Shown: in pieces, positions 20,988 to 31,019 of the stretch
Layout: each line of letters starts with the position of its first letter
Position numbering within the stretch: position 1 is the first letter of the stretch
Origin: Trichomonas tenax
Lineage: Eukaryota > Parabasalia > Trichomonadida > Trichomonadidae
DNA: 64,000 nucleotides
Direction: 5' to 3'
NCBI GenBank assembly: GCA_023091735.1
Contig: JALKBU010000121.1
Span: 1 to 64,000 of the forward strand
The notes under the pieces: model-generated
The model's database searches: none
What the model was told of the DNA's origin: nothing
What the model saw: the letters and a program-made list of their open reading frames with translations, nothing else
Translations under genes and position numbers: made by a program

Positions 20988-23792
20988 ATGCTTTTGCTCC
21001 TTTTCTTCATCAAGAGAAATATTTTGGGAGAAAAGGAGCTTTCCAACAGAAAAATGGCTTCGAATCCAATCGGTGGTTGGTACAATATTCACATCATTTC
21101 GGATGAATTTGATATTCGAACGCAAAAAAGTTTTTTAGAAAAGTATTCTGATGTTCTTAAATACGAAAATTTTATAACCAATGATCTATATTTAGCTTAT
21201 TTAAACGAAAATCAAGTTAATTTGTTGAATTCAGATCGAAATTTCGAAATTTATCCAGTGCAGAAGCAATTTAACTGTGGAACATCAGATGAAACAATGA
21301 TTGTAAAAGCATGCGACAATTGGAATCCAGAATTTCCAATCAAAAAGTTGACAAATAATTTATACGAAGTTAAAAATCTTTCAAACGTCAACAATTTGCG
21401 CTCAGATCAATGCGTTCTTTCCTGCAAACCTCAAATTTATAGGGATTTACACAACAGATATAATTCAGGTTATTTACAATGTGCACAAAACCGACTAACT
21501 CATGCGGATCCATTTGGATATGTAGTACAGAAATCACTAAATAACAATAATATAACTGGGAAAAACCAAACTATTTCATTCCTTGATAAAATGATCGATT
21601 ATAATCACGATTTGTTGGTTGATCCATCAATAAATATCAGTGATTTAGTGAATAATACCAACAATTCTCACAGAAAAATCGTTAGAATCGAAACAAAATC
21701 AATAAATAACATTACAGCTGAAAACGGACATGGAACACATGTTGTTTCTAGTGCATTAGGAAAATCAAACACAGAGAATTCTATAACAAGTCTTTATAAC
21801 GGAATTGCACCAGAATCAAAATTATATCTTCACGACATTGATTTATTGGGTTCAAACATAGAAATATCCGATATAATCGACAGAATGAACGAACTCAACT
21901 CAGGAATTTCATCAAATTCATGGGGATTCAGATATTCGAATTCAGATTTGACTTTCTATTACAATTCATTGGCATACGACAACTCAGACATATTATTTGT
22001 GTTCTCCGCAGGTAACACTGAGAAAAATATGTCAATCAATTCACCAGGAGACGCAAAAAACGTTTTCACAGTCGGAGCAACCAATTCTCCAACAATTTCA
22101 ACGATCGAAACACCAACAAAGCAGCAGTACTTCATTTCCGACGATAATATCGCAATTCCTGTCACTCCAAACCATAATTTATATCAAAACAACGAAATTT
22201 TTTATGATTTAGGTGTTTCTCAAGTTTTATTATCTAATTCTCAAGATTCGTGCACAGACATCGAAGGAATGACAGAGCAGCACCAAATCTTTATATACAC
22301 GGGGTCCAAATGTCCAAATCACGACGATTTAATAATGTTACAAGTGAATGAAAAATATTTTCAAGATTTGGAAAATTTCACGAAATTTTCTTTGATTGTC
22401 AATTCCTCTGATAATTATTTAATCACGCATATCTCAAAATCATCTTCAGGACCAACATCAACAGGAATCTCTAAACCAGACATTTCAGCGCCCGGAGAAA
22501 ACATTATTTCGGCGAAAGCAGGTTTTAATTCAACAAATTTCAGCGCTTTGACGTCAATGACTGGAACATCAATGTCGACAGCATTCATAAGTGGCTCTGC
22601 AGCATTGGTAAGGCAGTATTTCATGGACGGATTATATAATGGCCAAAATCTGAAACCATCTTCGAGTTTAATGAAAGCCACGATAATTAATTCGGCAGAA
22701 CAAGTTTTTAACCACAGTTTTGTGAGTTTTAGGACAGGATATGGAATTCCTAAGCTCGAGAATTCATTAACAGAGAACGAAAATCATTCACTTTATTATA
22801 TTGACAATGTTGAAATCGAAAGCGATGATTTTCACGTTTACGAAATTAATATTACAGGAAAATGCAATTTAAGCATTACAATGTCTTACTTAGACGCTCC
22901 AATATCAGAGAATTACGCTCTCTACGCCGATATTTCCATTTTGCTGCAAACACCCGAAAGTTCAATAACAGGAAATCAACTGGAAAACAACACCGAAGAA
23001 TCATTTTCAACGAATGAAAGAATATTTTTAGAAAACGCGAAAGAAGGAATTTACAAACTTCACGTTTACTCGAATAACTTCGAAACAGGATGGAATTTCA
23101 GTATTTCTTACGCTTTAGCGATTTATGGAAAATTCGAGAATGTAACGAAAATTGAAAAAGAAGCTCCGAGAGATTGCAAAGGGACAATTTCAGAAAACAA
23201 ATGCGTTTGTAATTCATTATCAAGAGGATATTTGTGCCAAACACCAATACAGGACACTAAAGTGAACACATCAGTGTTATACGAATCATTACCGAGATCA
23301 TATAAATGGTTCAAATGCCATATTCCACGAAAACAAAATTGGACAGTGAAAGTAACATTCAGTCAAGAAATAAGCGGAAGAATTTGTATTGTTGACGACT
23401 CTATCAATGCAGCGAACTTCTGCCAAGTCTTCTTTAGGCAATTCGGTGTTGGATCGTTCAATATTCCACTCGATAGAGATGTTTTAATTGCTGTTCAATC
23501 ATTTTCGCAAATGAATCAAACAATGAAATTCTTCAACGGAGACATAACATTGGCTGATTTACCTGATCCAAGCGATCGAGGAGACGGCAAAGAATTCGTT
23601 GTTGGCGGCTCCGTTTCCAAACCTGTAATCATTATAATAATCATCGCTTCGTTCGTCGTCGTTGCTTTGATTGTCGGTTTAGGAATAATAATGTGGCGGA
23701 AGAGAGTTATAAATCAAAAAGTAGAAGCGTCTGATGACGGATATCAAGATAATTATGATATACAAGCAAATATTGATGCGATTATGAAATAA
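20988..23792 (+). CDS. Membrane-anchored subtilisin-like serine protease (S8)
   Basis: 934 aa. A short hydrophobic N-terminus (MLLLLFFI) may be a signal peptide, followed by a pro-region of about 180 residues. The S8 catalytic domain shows Asp200 in TISFLDKMIDYNHD, His248 in ENGHGTHV, oxyanion Asn343 in SAGN and Ser528 in GTSMS, so the triad is complete. The usual DTG after the Asp reads DKM. A large insert lies between the Asn and Ser blocks, as in other trichomonad subtilisins. A Cys-rich EGF-like stretch precedes a C-terminal transmembrane helix (about 883-905), basic stop-transfer MWRKR and a tail with tyrosines. This makes it a type I surface or endosomal protease, like the TvSUB family of T. 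vaginalis. An AAAAGTGACA element sits just upstream. Confidence 0.93.
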   Translation: MLLLLFFIKRNILGEKELSNRKMASNPIGGWYNIHIISDEFDIRTQKSFLEKYSDVLKYENFITNDLYLAYLNENQVNLLNSDRNFEIYPVQKQFNCGTSDETMIVKACDNWNPEFPIKKLTNNLYEVKNLSNVNNLRSDQCVLSCKPQIYRDLHNRYNSGYLQCAQNRLTHADPFGYVVQKSLNNNNITGKNQTISFLDKMIDYNHDLLVDPSINISDLVNNTNNSHRKIVRIETKSINNITAENGHGTHVVSSALGKSNTENSITSLYNGIAPESKLYLHDIDLLGSNIEISDIIDRMNELNSGISSNSWGFRYSNSDLTFYYNSLAYDNSDILFVFSAGNTEKNMSINSPGDAKNVFTVGATNSPTISTIETPTKQQYFISDDNIAIPVTPNHNLYQNNEIFYDLGVSQVLLSNSQDSCTDIEGMTEQHQIFIYTGSKCPNHDDLIMLQVNEKYFQDLENFTKFSLIVNSSDNYLITHISKSSSGPTSTGISKPDISAPGENIISAKAGFNSTNFSALTSMTGTSMSTAFISGSAALVRQYFMDGLYNGQNLKPSSSLMKATIINSAEQVFNHSFVSFRTGYGIPKLENSLTENENHSLYYIDNVEIESDDFHVYEINITGKCNLSITMSYLDAPISENYALYADISILLQTPESSITGNQLENNTEESFSTNERIFLENAKEGIYKLHVYSNNFETGWNFSISYALAIYGKFENVTKIEKEAPRDCKGTISENKCVCNSLSRGYLCQTPIQDTKVNTSVLYESLPRSYKWFKCHIPRKQNWTVKVTFSQEISGRICIVDDSINAANFCQVFFRQFGVGSFNIPLDRDVLIAVQSFSQMNQTMKFFNGDITLADLPDPSDRGDGKEFVVGGSVSKPVIIIIIIASFVVVALIVGLGIIMWRKRVINQKVEASDDGYQDNYDIQANIDAIMK

Positions 23793-23874
23793 TATATTTT
23801 TTGTTTGTTTTTTATATATATTTTAAATCTGTTTTAATTTATTTTCTTAAAAAAGAATACAAACAATATTTTTA

Positions 23875-26337
23875 TTATCTCTTCTGGTAATATATAGAGA
23901 CAAGTTTCTGCTGCTGTGGAAGCAATTGATTGATTACGTTGTCTCCAATTTCTTCGTTTTTAACTTTCAACTCAACTAAACACAAAACTGTTGATTTTCG
24001 GACTGATGAAGATTCAGAATTGATTCCAACTTTAGTTGCTTTCGATATCATGTTGACTAAACCAGGAATTTCGTCGACCTTCACTGTCGTTATGATTCTC
24101 GTCATCAATTTCATTGATTGATTCGCGAATTCGTTATTCGAATCATCAACAATCAAAGAACAGAGATTAGACAGCAAATCTCTTGTTCCGTTCGTCGGTG
24201 AGCAAACGGCAGCGAATAAATTGTCCTTTTGCGGACAATCGTTGATCAGCAAAACTTGATTTAAAACTAAATCGAAGCCTCGAATTCCGTGTTTTTTAAC
24301 GATGTTCGCGATTGTCTGCAAAGTGAAAAGATTTTCTTTTCCTTTCTCCAAAACTTCATTCAGAGCTGTGAAAACTGAAGAATAAACGTCGGAATAGTCT
24401 CCCAAACTTTCGTGTTGATCGCAAAACTTCGAAATCTCTTTCAGATATTTTTCGTGATTTTTTTCGTTATATTTCGGCAATTCTACGTTTGAAACTGTGT
24501 TATTTGTTCGAGAAGATGCTTTTGCGGACCCAGGAATGTACGAATTAACGAAATTCATGAAGGAATCTTTGTCAGAAGGCGGCAAACTTTGAACAAAACT
24601 ATCAAAAACATGTCTCGAATTTTCATAAATCTTTTGAACGATTTCTCCCGATAAATGCCTTATTTCGACTTCTCGCGACTTGCTGGCGTCGACACATATA
24701 TGCAGCAGTCTGTTTACTACGTCTTTCTCTATCAGCGAAGTGTTTTTGGCCAAATTCGAAGCGATTATTAAAATTTCCGTCGATAAACTGTTTTGTTCCA
24801 TTATTGCATTTATAACTTCTTGTGGCGAAAAGAAACTTGACAAATTCAACATTATCTCTCTGCAGAGCTTCGATATCTCTCTGTTCAGTGAACTGGATGT
24901 CTTCAAAAGCAAAGTTATGATCTTTGGTAAAACTTTTGAAAAATAATTTGCGAAATTTTGCAATAAATCGAATAAAATCGTAAAAGCTTCTTTTTGAACT
25001 GCTGTGTTTTTGTTTAAACAGCACTGCAAGACTGTAGTTCCTATTGTCGCTATATCCTCCCTTAAATCTTCAACGTGTCCAGATTTTATTTCGAGTTTTA
25101 TCTTGTTTAAATATTTTTTCTCATCACCATCAAAACTAAAATCTTTCTTCATCAAATCCTTTTTCTTTGGCTCTGGTTTTGGTTCTTGTTTAATCTCTGG
25201 CTTCTGTTGCATTGATCTCTGGTGTGGAGATGGTTCCGGGAGGTTTTCAAGTTTTACTTTCGAACGACTTGATTTCACCGAAGAAGATCTTTTTGGGTTT
25301 TCGTCAACTTTGTGACTTAACACTGGAATCGAAGATTTCGTTGCTGGCATTTTAATGATCTTTTTAGGAGTCTCTGATCTATCCTTTGATGGGACTTTCG
25401 ATTCTTTGTTTTGCTTCTGTTTCGCGAATTTCTGCAATTTTTGTTTTTGTTGTTCTATGAGAATTTGTTTGTTTTGTTTTATCAAATCTTTTTGCTCTGG
25501 CTGTGTGTTTATCTCGCGCGGCATCTGCTTTTGGACCCTTTTATACACCGGCGTTTCAGTTCTCGGCGTTGGTTCAGCGGATTCGATTTGTTTTTGCATT
25601 TTATCGTCGAGTTTTGCTAAAATTAATTGCGACTTTTCTGGATTTGTTTGAATCAAATTTCTCACTGCGTTTCGAGAGGAGCAGCGGGTCTCTGCAGAAG
25701 CGTCGCTCAAAAGTTTGATTAAAACTGGTTGAAGCTTATCAAAATTCGAATCAATTATTTCATTCGACCAAGAGTTACAAATGATGGACAACGATTCTGA
25801 TGCCACCATTCTCTGTGATACTCCTTTGGAATTGCTTAAATCGATGATTGAAAATAATATTTTTTTAGATGGCGAATTTTGGACTATATTTAGTATGGTG
25901 TACTTTGCACTGTCGGCGATGATCTGTGTGCCGTGCCTCAGCATCGCAGACAAAGGCCCAACAAAATCTCCAAATAATTCGAATGAAGAGCCGCTTTCTT
26001 TTGATAATTGCGTAATAAAAAGACATGCTTTCTTCAAAAGAGTACTTCTCAAGTTCGTAGCTGCAGAAATTAAGCCGTTATAAATCGATATTAAACCTTT
26101 CTTAAAAGATGGGAACTCCAAAGCACCACCTTTCACAAGAGACATTCCTCTACTTATGTAATTTGCTTGAACATCCCACTCTTGTCGCTCATCAATAAAT
26201 TTTATCAAATTTTCAAGTTCGTTTTCAGCCTCTTTTTCGCTTTGTATTTCAATGGCTTCGATCCCTTCGTCAGGATTTTTAAATTCTTCTTTCGTCATTT
26301 CGCTTATTTCATTTGTTTTTGGAATTTTCTTTGTCAT
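23875..26337 (-). CDS. CLASP-like microtubule-associated TOG/HEAT protein
   Basis: 820 aa from the first true ATG at 26337; the codon before it is TTG. Residues about 40-260 form helical HEAT/TOG repeats ending in a CLASP_N-like signature (SAETRCSSRNAVRNLI, then AKLDDKMQKQI). A basic, Gln/Lys/Ser/Pro-rich linker (about 265-400) contains KSSIPVL, a fit to the SxIP motif that binds EB1 at microtubule plus ends. A second set of HEAT-like helices fills the C-terminal half. CLASP proteins stabilise plus ends and act in mitosis and cytoskeletal organisation; trichomonads have a microtubule-rich skeleton. The assignment rests on domain order and the CLASP_N-like stretch. A generic TOG protein is the alternative. 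Confidence 0.7.
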   Translation of the reverse strand: MTKKIPKTNEISEMTKEEFKNPDEGIEAIEIQSEKEAENELENLIKFIDERQEWDVQANYISRGMSLVKGGALEFPSFKKGLISIYNGLISAATNLRSTLLKKACLFITQLSKESGSSFELFGDFVGPLSAMLRHGTQIIADSAKYTILNIVQNSPSKKILFSIIDLSNSKGVSQRMVASESLSIICNSWSNEIIDSNFDKLQPVLIKLLSDASAETRCSSRNAVRNLIQTNPEKSQLILAKLDDKMQKQIESAEPTPRTETPVYKRVQKQMPREINTQPEQKDLIKQNKQILIEQQKQKLQKFAKQKQNKESKVPSKDRSETPKKIIKMPATKSSIPVLSHKVDENPKRSSSVKSSRSKVKLENLPEPSPHQRSMQQKPEIKQEPKPEPKKKDLMKKDFSFDGDEKKYLNKIKLEIKSGHVEDLREDIATIGTTVLQCCLNKNTAVQKEAFTILFDLLQNFANYFSKVLPKIITLLLKTSSSLNREISKLCREIMLNLSSFFSPQEVINAIMEQNSLSTEILIIASNLAKNTSLIEKDVVNRLLHICVDASKSREVEIRHLSGEIVQKIYENSRHVFDSFVQSLPPSDKDSFMNFVNSYIPGSAKASSRTNNTVSNVELPKYNEKNHEKYLKEISKFCDQHESLGDYSDVYSSVFTALNEVLEKGKENLFTLQTIANIVKKHGIRGFDLVLNQVLLINDCPQKDNLFAAVCSPTNGTRDLLSNLCSLIVDDSNNEFANQSMKLMTRIITTVKVDEIPGLVNMISKATKVGINSESSSVRKSTVLCLVELKVKNEEIGDNVINQLLPQQQKLVSIYYQKR

Positions 26338-27025
26338 CAAAAAATAACGTTTTGAAATAAAAAGTGAGAACTTTTTCGAATTTTCTTCGATTTTATGAAT
26401 TCCAATCTTGTGTATTATCTATTCCATTGGTTATTTTGCGATTTGACAAATAAAAATCTCGACAGAAAAAAGTGAAAATATTTGGATTTTTGATGATAAA
26501 AATCGAATCTATTAATGATGTAACACGTATTTTTGATGTCGTTTTGTGATTGGACATTTTTGAAATTTTAAAAAGTGAGTTAATGTATTCTTTTTATTTG
26601 ATATTCCATTTTATCTACATCTGAAAATATTTTTTTTCCATTATTTTTTGATTTGACATATGAGTATTTTTTTGATTTTCAAACAATCATTTTCATTCAT
26701 TTTTGACCAAAAATTTGTAACACCTGTACAAAGTCATTGAGATTTTAAGTGTTATTTTAAAAAAATAATTTCGTCAAAAATAATATTAAATATCACCTAA
26801 AAATCACTAATATTCATAATATTCACTCAAAATCAAGGATTTCGAAAATTTTAATCGATAAACTAATATATAAAATGACTCTCTATCATATTTCACAACT
26901 TATGACTTGATTTCTCCATTCAATCAAAATATATCATTTTAATAATCACAAAAAGAAACACAAAAACCTATACACTATAATAAAGCTTTGTAAAAGAAAG
27001 AGAGTTATATAAAGCAAAATAAAAT
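26338..27025. other. Intergenic, nothing recognised
   Basis: AT-rich, between the CLASP-like start and the uL6 stop. A CACTTTTT word (coding strand of the CLASP gene) occurs about 20 bp upstream of its ATG. Confidence 0.5.
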
Positions 27026-27619
27026 TTACTGTTCCTTGAGGTGCTCGATGTGCTGGACGTAGATACCATCGAGGAACTTACGAAGATCCTTATCTTTGAT
27101 CTTTGTGAGCTGGTGGATCTGACCGCATATGAGGGAAACGTCTTCGAGGTTGGCACCTTCGATGTTGATCTCATCCTTGGCGACGGACTCGTTGGACCAG
27201 ATTCTGACACCCTCTGGGGCCTTGACGATTCTGTGTTCCTTGTGGCCCATGAAACCGTTGAAATCGAAGATGCGGCCGTCCTCAGAGCATGTGTGCTTGA
27301 TTGGGAAGTGGGAGTAGACGAAGTGCATCTTGTATCTCCAGCCAACTGTGACACCGGTGATCATGTTCTTGACAAGGCCGAATAATGTGCCGATACGAGC
27401 AAGAAGCTTGCGGTTGCCGAACCAGCAGCGGGCTGTGATGCGGTGGTTCTCAGCCTCGTACTCGAAATCGAGCTTAAGATGTGATAAATCTTTGACGAGC
27501 TTAGATGTCTTCTTGTCCTTTGGGTCTGTATACTCGATTGTGACGACGCCGGACTTGACTGTGCACTTGATGTTCTCTGGGATCTTGAAGTGCTCCTCGT
27601 GAAGAACTGGACGTGGCAT
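27026..27619 (-). CDS. 60S ribosomal protein uL6 (L9)
   Basis: 197 aa, normal for eukaryotic uL6. Landmarks are IPENIKCTVKSGVVTIEY near the N-terminus, CWFGNRKLLARIGTLFGLV, KNMITGVTVGWRYKMHFVYSHFPI, and the C-terminal KDKDLRKFLDGIYV, which is almost universal in the family. It binds 25S rRNA near the sarcin-ricin loop. Codons are strongly GC-biased compared with neighbours, as expected of a highly expressed gene. An initiator-like TCACTAAC lies 34-41 bp upstream of the chosen ATG. Another ATG lies between them; it would read a six-codon upstream frame that ends on the start codon. Confidence 0.97.
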   Translation of the reverse strand: MPRPVLHEEHFKIPENIKCTVKSGVVTIEYTDPKDKKTSKLVKDLSHLKLDFEYEAENHRITARCWFGNRKLLARIGTLFGLVKNMITGVTVGWRYKMHFVYSHFPIKHTCSEDGRIFDFNGFMGHKEHRIVKAPEGVRIWSNESVAKDEINIEGANLEDVSLICGQIHQLTKIKDKDLRKFLDGIYVQHIEHLKEQ

Positions 27620-27652
27620 TATCTCAAAAGGCGGGCCATACCTCTCAATTTT

Positions 27653-27660
27653 GTTAGTGA
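27653..27660 (-). promoter_or_regulatory. Initiator-like TCACTAAC of uL6
   Basis: Coding-strand TCACTAAC fits the TCA(C/T)(A/T) initiator known for T. vaginalis. It would give a leader of about 39 nt. It also contains ACTAAC, the trichomonad intron branch motif, so a small leader intron cannot be excluded. Confidence 0.45.
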
Positions 27661-28606
27661 GGGGAAAACACCATTTTATTTTCTGCTTTTGACTCTATGT
27701 TTACATAATGTTCATATTGTATCTCTTATTTTGGAATTAAAAGTTTGAAAATATGAAGAATCAATTTGGAAATTATGAAAAACTCAATATTCTTGATTTT
27801 TATAGGAAAGTTTATTTGTTATTTATAAGTTATATTATGAACCTTATTGTTAAAATTTGGAAAAAAGAAATTTTGAAATTGAATTTTTGCAAATCTCGAT
27901 ATTTTGTATTTTAATATTAATGTTTATTTTTTAATATTGTTGTATATCATGTTTTTGGTGGTTAAAGTCAGAAAGAAGCATAAATATTGAAAATTTTGAA
28001 AACACTTTTGTTCTTAAAGATTAACATATAGATTATTTATAATTAGTGATGTATTTGTTATTGATCATAGCATGTTTGCTATATAAGAAATATTTGAAAA
28101 TTTCAAAAAAATTGAGCTATTTGAAAAATAAGGAAGAACTTATTTATCGATCATCTATCAAATGATTGTAATAATTATATTTTTGCAAAATAAGCACCAA
28201 ATAAATTTGACATGTGATGATTTTGGACAAAGATTTGTGATTAGATGCACGCACATATGGTATTTCTAATGCTGTTTCTAAATTTCAATCCAATAATAGT
28301 TTTAATGTAAAAATAGAATAGAATTCATGCAGCAATCATATTTCTAAAATAATTTTTCGATTTTTATATTTTTTCAAAAGAAAAAACGTGATAGTAATTA
28401 TTCTTTATTTGTTGTTTGGCATTTCGATATCTATCTCTATATGAATCTTTGATTATTTTAGATTGTTCCGCGTTCAAATAAAAGTAAATAGTGAGAGGGT
28501 TACTTGTCATTCTAGATATAGAGGATGTATTCCAACATATATATTTATATTGTAATTCCGGTCAATTAATTTTTGAATTTTTTTATTTGTCTAAAATAAT
28601 ATATAT
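27661..28606. other. Intergenic, nothing recognised
   Basis: About 950 bp of very AT-rich DNA between the uL6 promoter and the virus/transposon-like island. Confidence 0.55.
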
Positions 28607-29005
28607 ATGGCGATCGTTTCACCTAAGCTTATGGAAAAATGGGGTATTAATTTATTAAAAGTTAATGATTTTTTAATTAAATCAGACTCCTTGAGTCATG
28701 AAAATGTAATAAAACAACCATTAGAGAATAAAACCCAAGAGGTTAAAACAGATCGTGGTCTAAATCCTGAATGGATTAAAGAACAATTTAAAAATGAAGA
28801 TTGTGAATTAATAAATGAATATAAAGGATGTGAAAGTGAGCTTATTTATAGATATAAAGGAAAAGTATTTTCGATTACGTGGCATCGGTGGAATAAAGGT
28901 GAAAGACCTCATAAATGTGAGGAGGAAGAAATAAAAATAGTTGAAAATCCAAAAGAAAACGGTGTTTCTATATATTGCATCCGTAAAGTTCCAACAAAAG
29001 GCTGA
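28607..29005 (+). CDS. DUF723-like repeat protein of virus/Maverick type
   Basis: 132 aa. The second half holds one module: NPEWIKEQFKNEDCELINEY, then LIYRYKGKVFSITWHRW and GERPHKC. It resembles modules of bacterial, phage and giant-virus proteins (DUF723-like: an EDCELI-EY start, a K-G strand and an aromatic plus Cys ending). The assignment is from memory of the pattern. The codons are almost all A/T-ending, unlike nearby expressed genes, and the next frame starts 6 bp after the stop with a related module. Together with the broken frames downstream this suggests a fragment of an integrated virus-like element, perhaps a Maverick/Polinton, which are abundant in trichomonads. It may or may not be expressed. 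Confidence 0.5.
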   Translation: MAIVSPKLMEKWGINLLKVNDFLIKSDSLSHENVIKQPLENKTQEVKTDRGLNPEWIKEQFKNEDCELINEYKGCESELIYRYKGKVFSITWHRWNKGERPHKCEEEEIKIVENPKENGVSIYCIRKVPTKG

Positions 29006-29011
29006 AAACGA

Positions 29012-29212
29012 ATGAATAGAAGAATTTATAACCCGGAATATATTAAAATGATATTTAAAAATGAAGATTGTGATGTATTGAATGCTGAAGAATACTTAAA
29101 TGTTAAAACTAAATTAAAAGATAAATATATTGGAAATGATGAAAGAGGCGTCACTGAATTTTCTACGCCTACTCAAACATCTCGATTTTTCTCCACCAGT
29201 ATGAATATTTAA
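29012..29212 (+). pseudogene. Second, truncated DUF723-like module
   Basis: 66 codons. YNPEYIKMIFKNEDCDVLN matches NPEWIKEQFKNEDCELIN of the preceding frame, then TKLKDKYIGN follows and the similarity stops in an unrelated tail. The GRPHKC end of the module is missing. It is probably a decayed partner or second repeat of the upstream gene. Confidence 0.5.
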
Positions 29213-30065
29213 GGTCTAATTTTGGTGGCAAATGAAAAATTTTTCCATCTAAAATGCTGTGGATATATAAAGCATGAAAAATATATTATTCAATATTATA
29301 TCAAAAAAATATCTTGATTTATTTTGATCTTAACTGACGGATTATCATTCCTCATGTTGTTTGCATACTGTGTGGATGAAAAGTAAGGGTTGCAAATTAA
29401 GATTAAATATTTTGAGAATAAAAAGCAACACATTTTTATCCTGCAAGTCCAACATTTAGTAGACACTGATTTGTTTGCGTTGAAAATGGACAAATCAAGT
29501 GAATAATAACGAGATAAAATCAGGATTACTAAAAATGAACAGATTGGGTATTGATATTTAATAGGATACATATGCAGGTGATAAACCATCATATTATCAT
29601 CATTGCATTCAGTTTATCTCACCCTTTTTAACAAAAGATTATTTATTTTTTTTGATCATAAATACTTTTGTTACATTTTTTCATTGAAATAGAGACTTAG
29701 AGCTATTTTAATTCAGCAATTTATTTTCAAAATATATACACATATTATATACGAAGCAAGAGCATATGTTAACAAAAATATTTGGCGGGAAAATTGTAAA
29801 AGTGACAGAAATATCATGGTCAGCAACTACACAACAGAAGTCATCGCAATACAGGGAAGTAGTGCTCCTTGTGGCGTTGTGGCACCAGATGCTTGTAGCT
29901 TGTGATCACAATTTTAATTTGCAAACAAGCTCAGTCACTACAAATCAGATCGAAACAAGCTTGTTTTGATTTAATTTGTCAAAATTGAGCTTTAGTTAGT
30001 AAAGCCTTAGAACTCCATGTGTCTAAGATTTCAAAACTGCAATCGTTGATCCATATATTACTGGA
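29213..30065. other. Intergenic in the virus-like island
   Basis: Mostly AT-rich. Open frames at 29296-29592 (minus) and 29766-29969 (plus) have no recognisable content. Confidence 0.4.
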
Positions 30066-30350
30066 ATGAATATAAAGGAGAAATTAAAACAAAATGGAGT
30101 ACAACCATTACAAATTGCTAGAATAATTAGTTAAGTAATCAATGATGCGTTTACTGAACTTATCAAGAAACGTGTTTATGCTGAAAATTATAAAGTAAAT
30201 TATGATCAAATTTCTGACAAAGATAAACGTAAAATTGAGAAAACAAATGATTTTAAGAACGCTTGTTTTACAATCATTCATCAAATAGATAATAATGGAA
30301 ATGAATTAAATAATGCACACGCATATATTAATCAATTATTTAGTTCATAA
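30066..30350 (+). pseudogene. Small Lys/Asn-rich ORF with one in-frame stop
   Basis: ATG at 30066; the frame stays open to TAA at 30350 except for a TAA at 30132-30134 after 22 codons. The sequence downstream of that stop (VYAENYKVNYDQISDKDKRK, then HAYINQLFSS) has normal protein character with A/T-ending codons like the 28607 frame. The family is not recognised. It lies in the same orientation as its neighbours and looks like another gene of the same decaying element. Confidence 0.45.
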
Positions 30351-30411
30351 AATTTGAAAACAAAGTTTTCGCAAAATCCTTTAGGAGTTTTATTTTTTTA
30401 TTCATAAGTAA

Positions 30412-30600
30412 ATGAGAAGAAGAATTGTTCCTCAGAGAAATTCAAATGCTAAAGCTGAAATAACTGTGTGATATAATGTAAATGATGATAAAAGTAAAGT
30501 GATTCAGAATGTAAAAGTTAATGTTTTCCTCGAATTTGGAAAACTGGAGAGGACATTAACTTTTCTTTCATTTTTTCCCCCTTTTGAAAAATCTACAACG
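30412..30600 (+). pseudogene. Short basic ORF fragment of the same element
   Basis: ATG at 30412 begins MRRRIVPQRNSNAK and meets a TGA at codon 20. The frame then continues with YNVNDDKSKVIQNVKVN before losing coding character. An arginine-rich start followed by beta-strand-like sequence is seen in many structural proteins, but no family can be named. It follows the previous frame by about 60 bp. Confidence 0.35.
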
Positions 30601-31019
30601 TTAGAAATTAATTTTTGATCATAATTTTCATATTGTCATATCATAAACAATCCAAAATTTGTGTTTAAAAAATTGAAGACCGTTTATGCTTGAAAGACGG
30701 CTTTCAGAGAAATAGCGGCTTTTTACCGTATTTAAAATTTTTGTCACCATTATATTTGAAAACCATTATTATACTGAATTTTCGCGTTTGGGCGCTTTAT
30801 CATTTTTTTTTCACAGGCTTTTTCGATTTTCAATATTTTCCCAAAATTATAATGTAATTGATTAATATGCATTATCTAATATCTATTTATATCATCAATT
30901 TGTTAATAATAAAATAAATGATATAAATCATAATATCTATAGTTGCAGAACCAAAATATCATAATTTGTTTTTTTGAAAAACCAACTTTCAATTCAAAAA
31001 AATAAATCAAAAAGAAATA
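30601..31019. other. Intergenic upstream of kinase
   Basis: AT-rich; nothing recognised. Confidence 0.5.
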
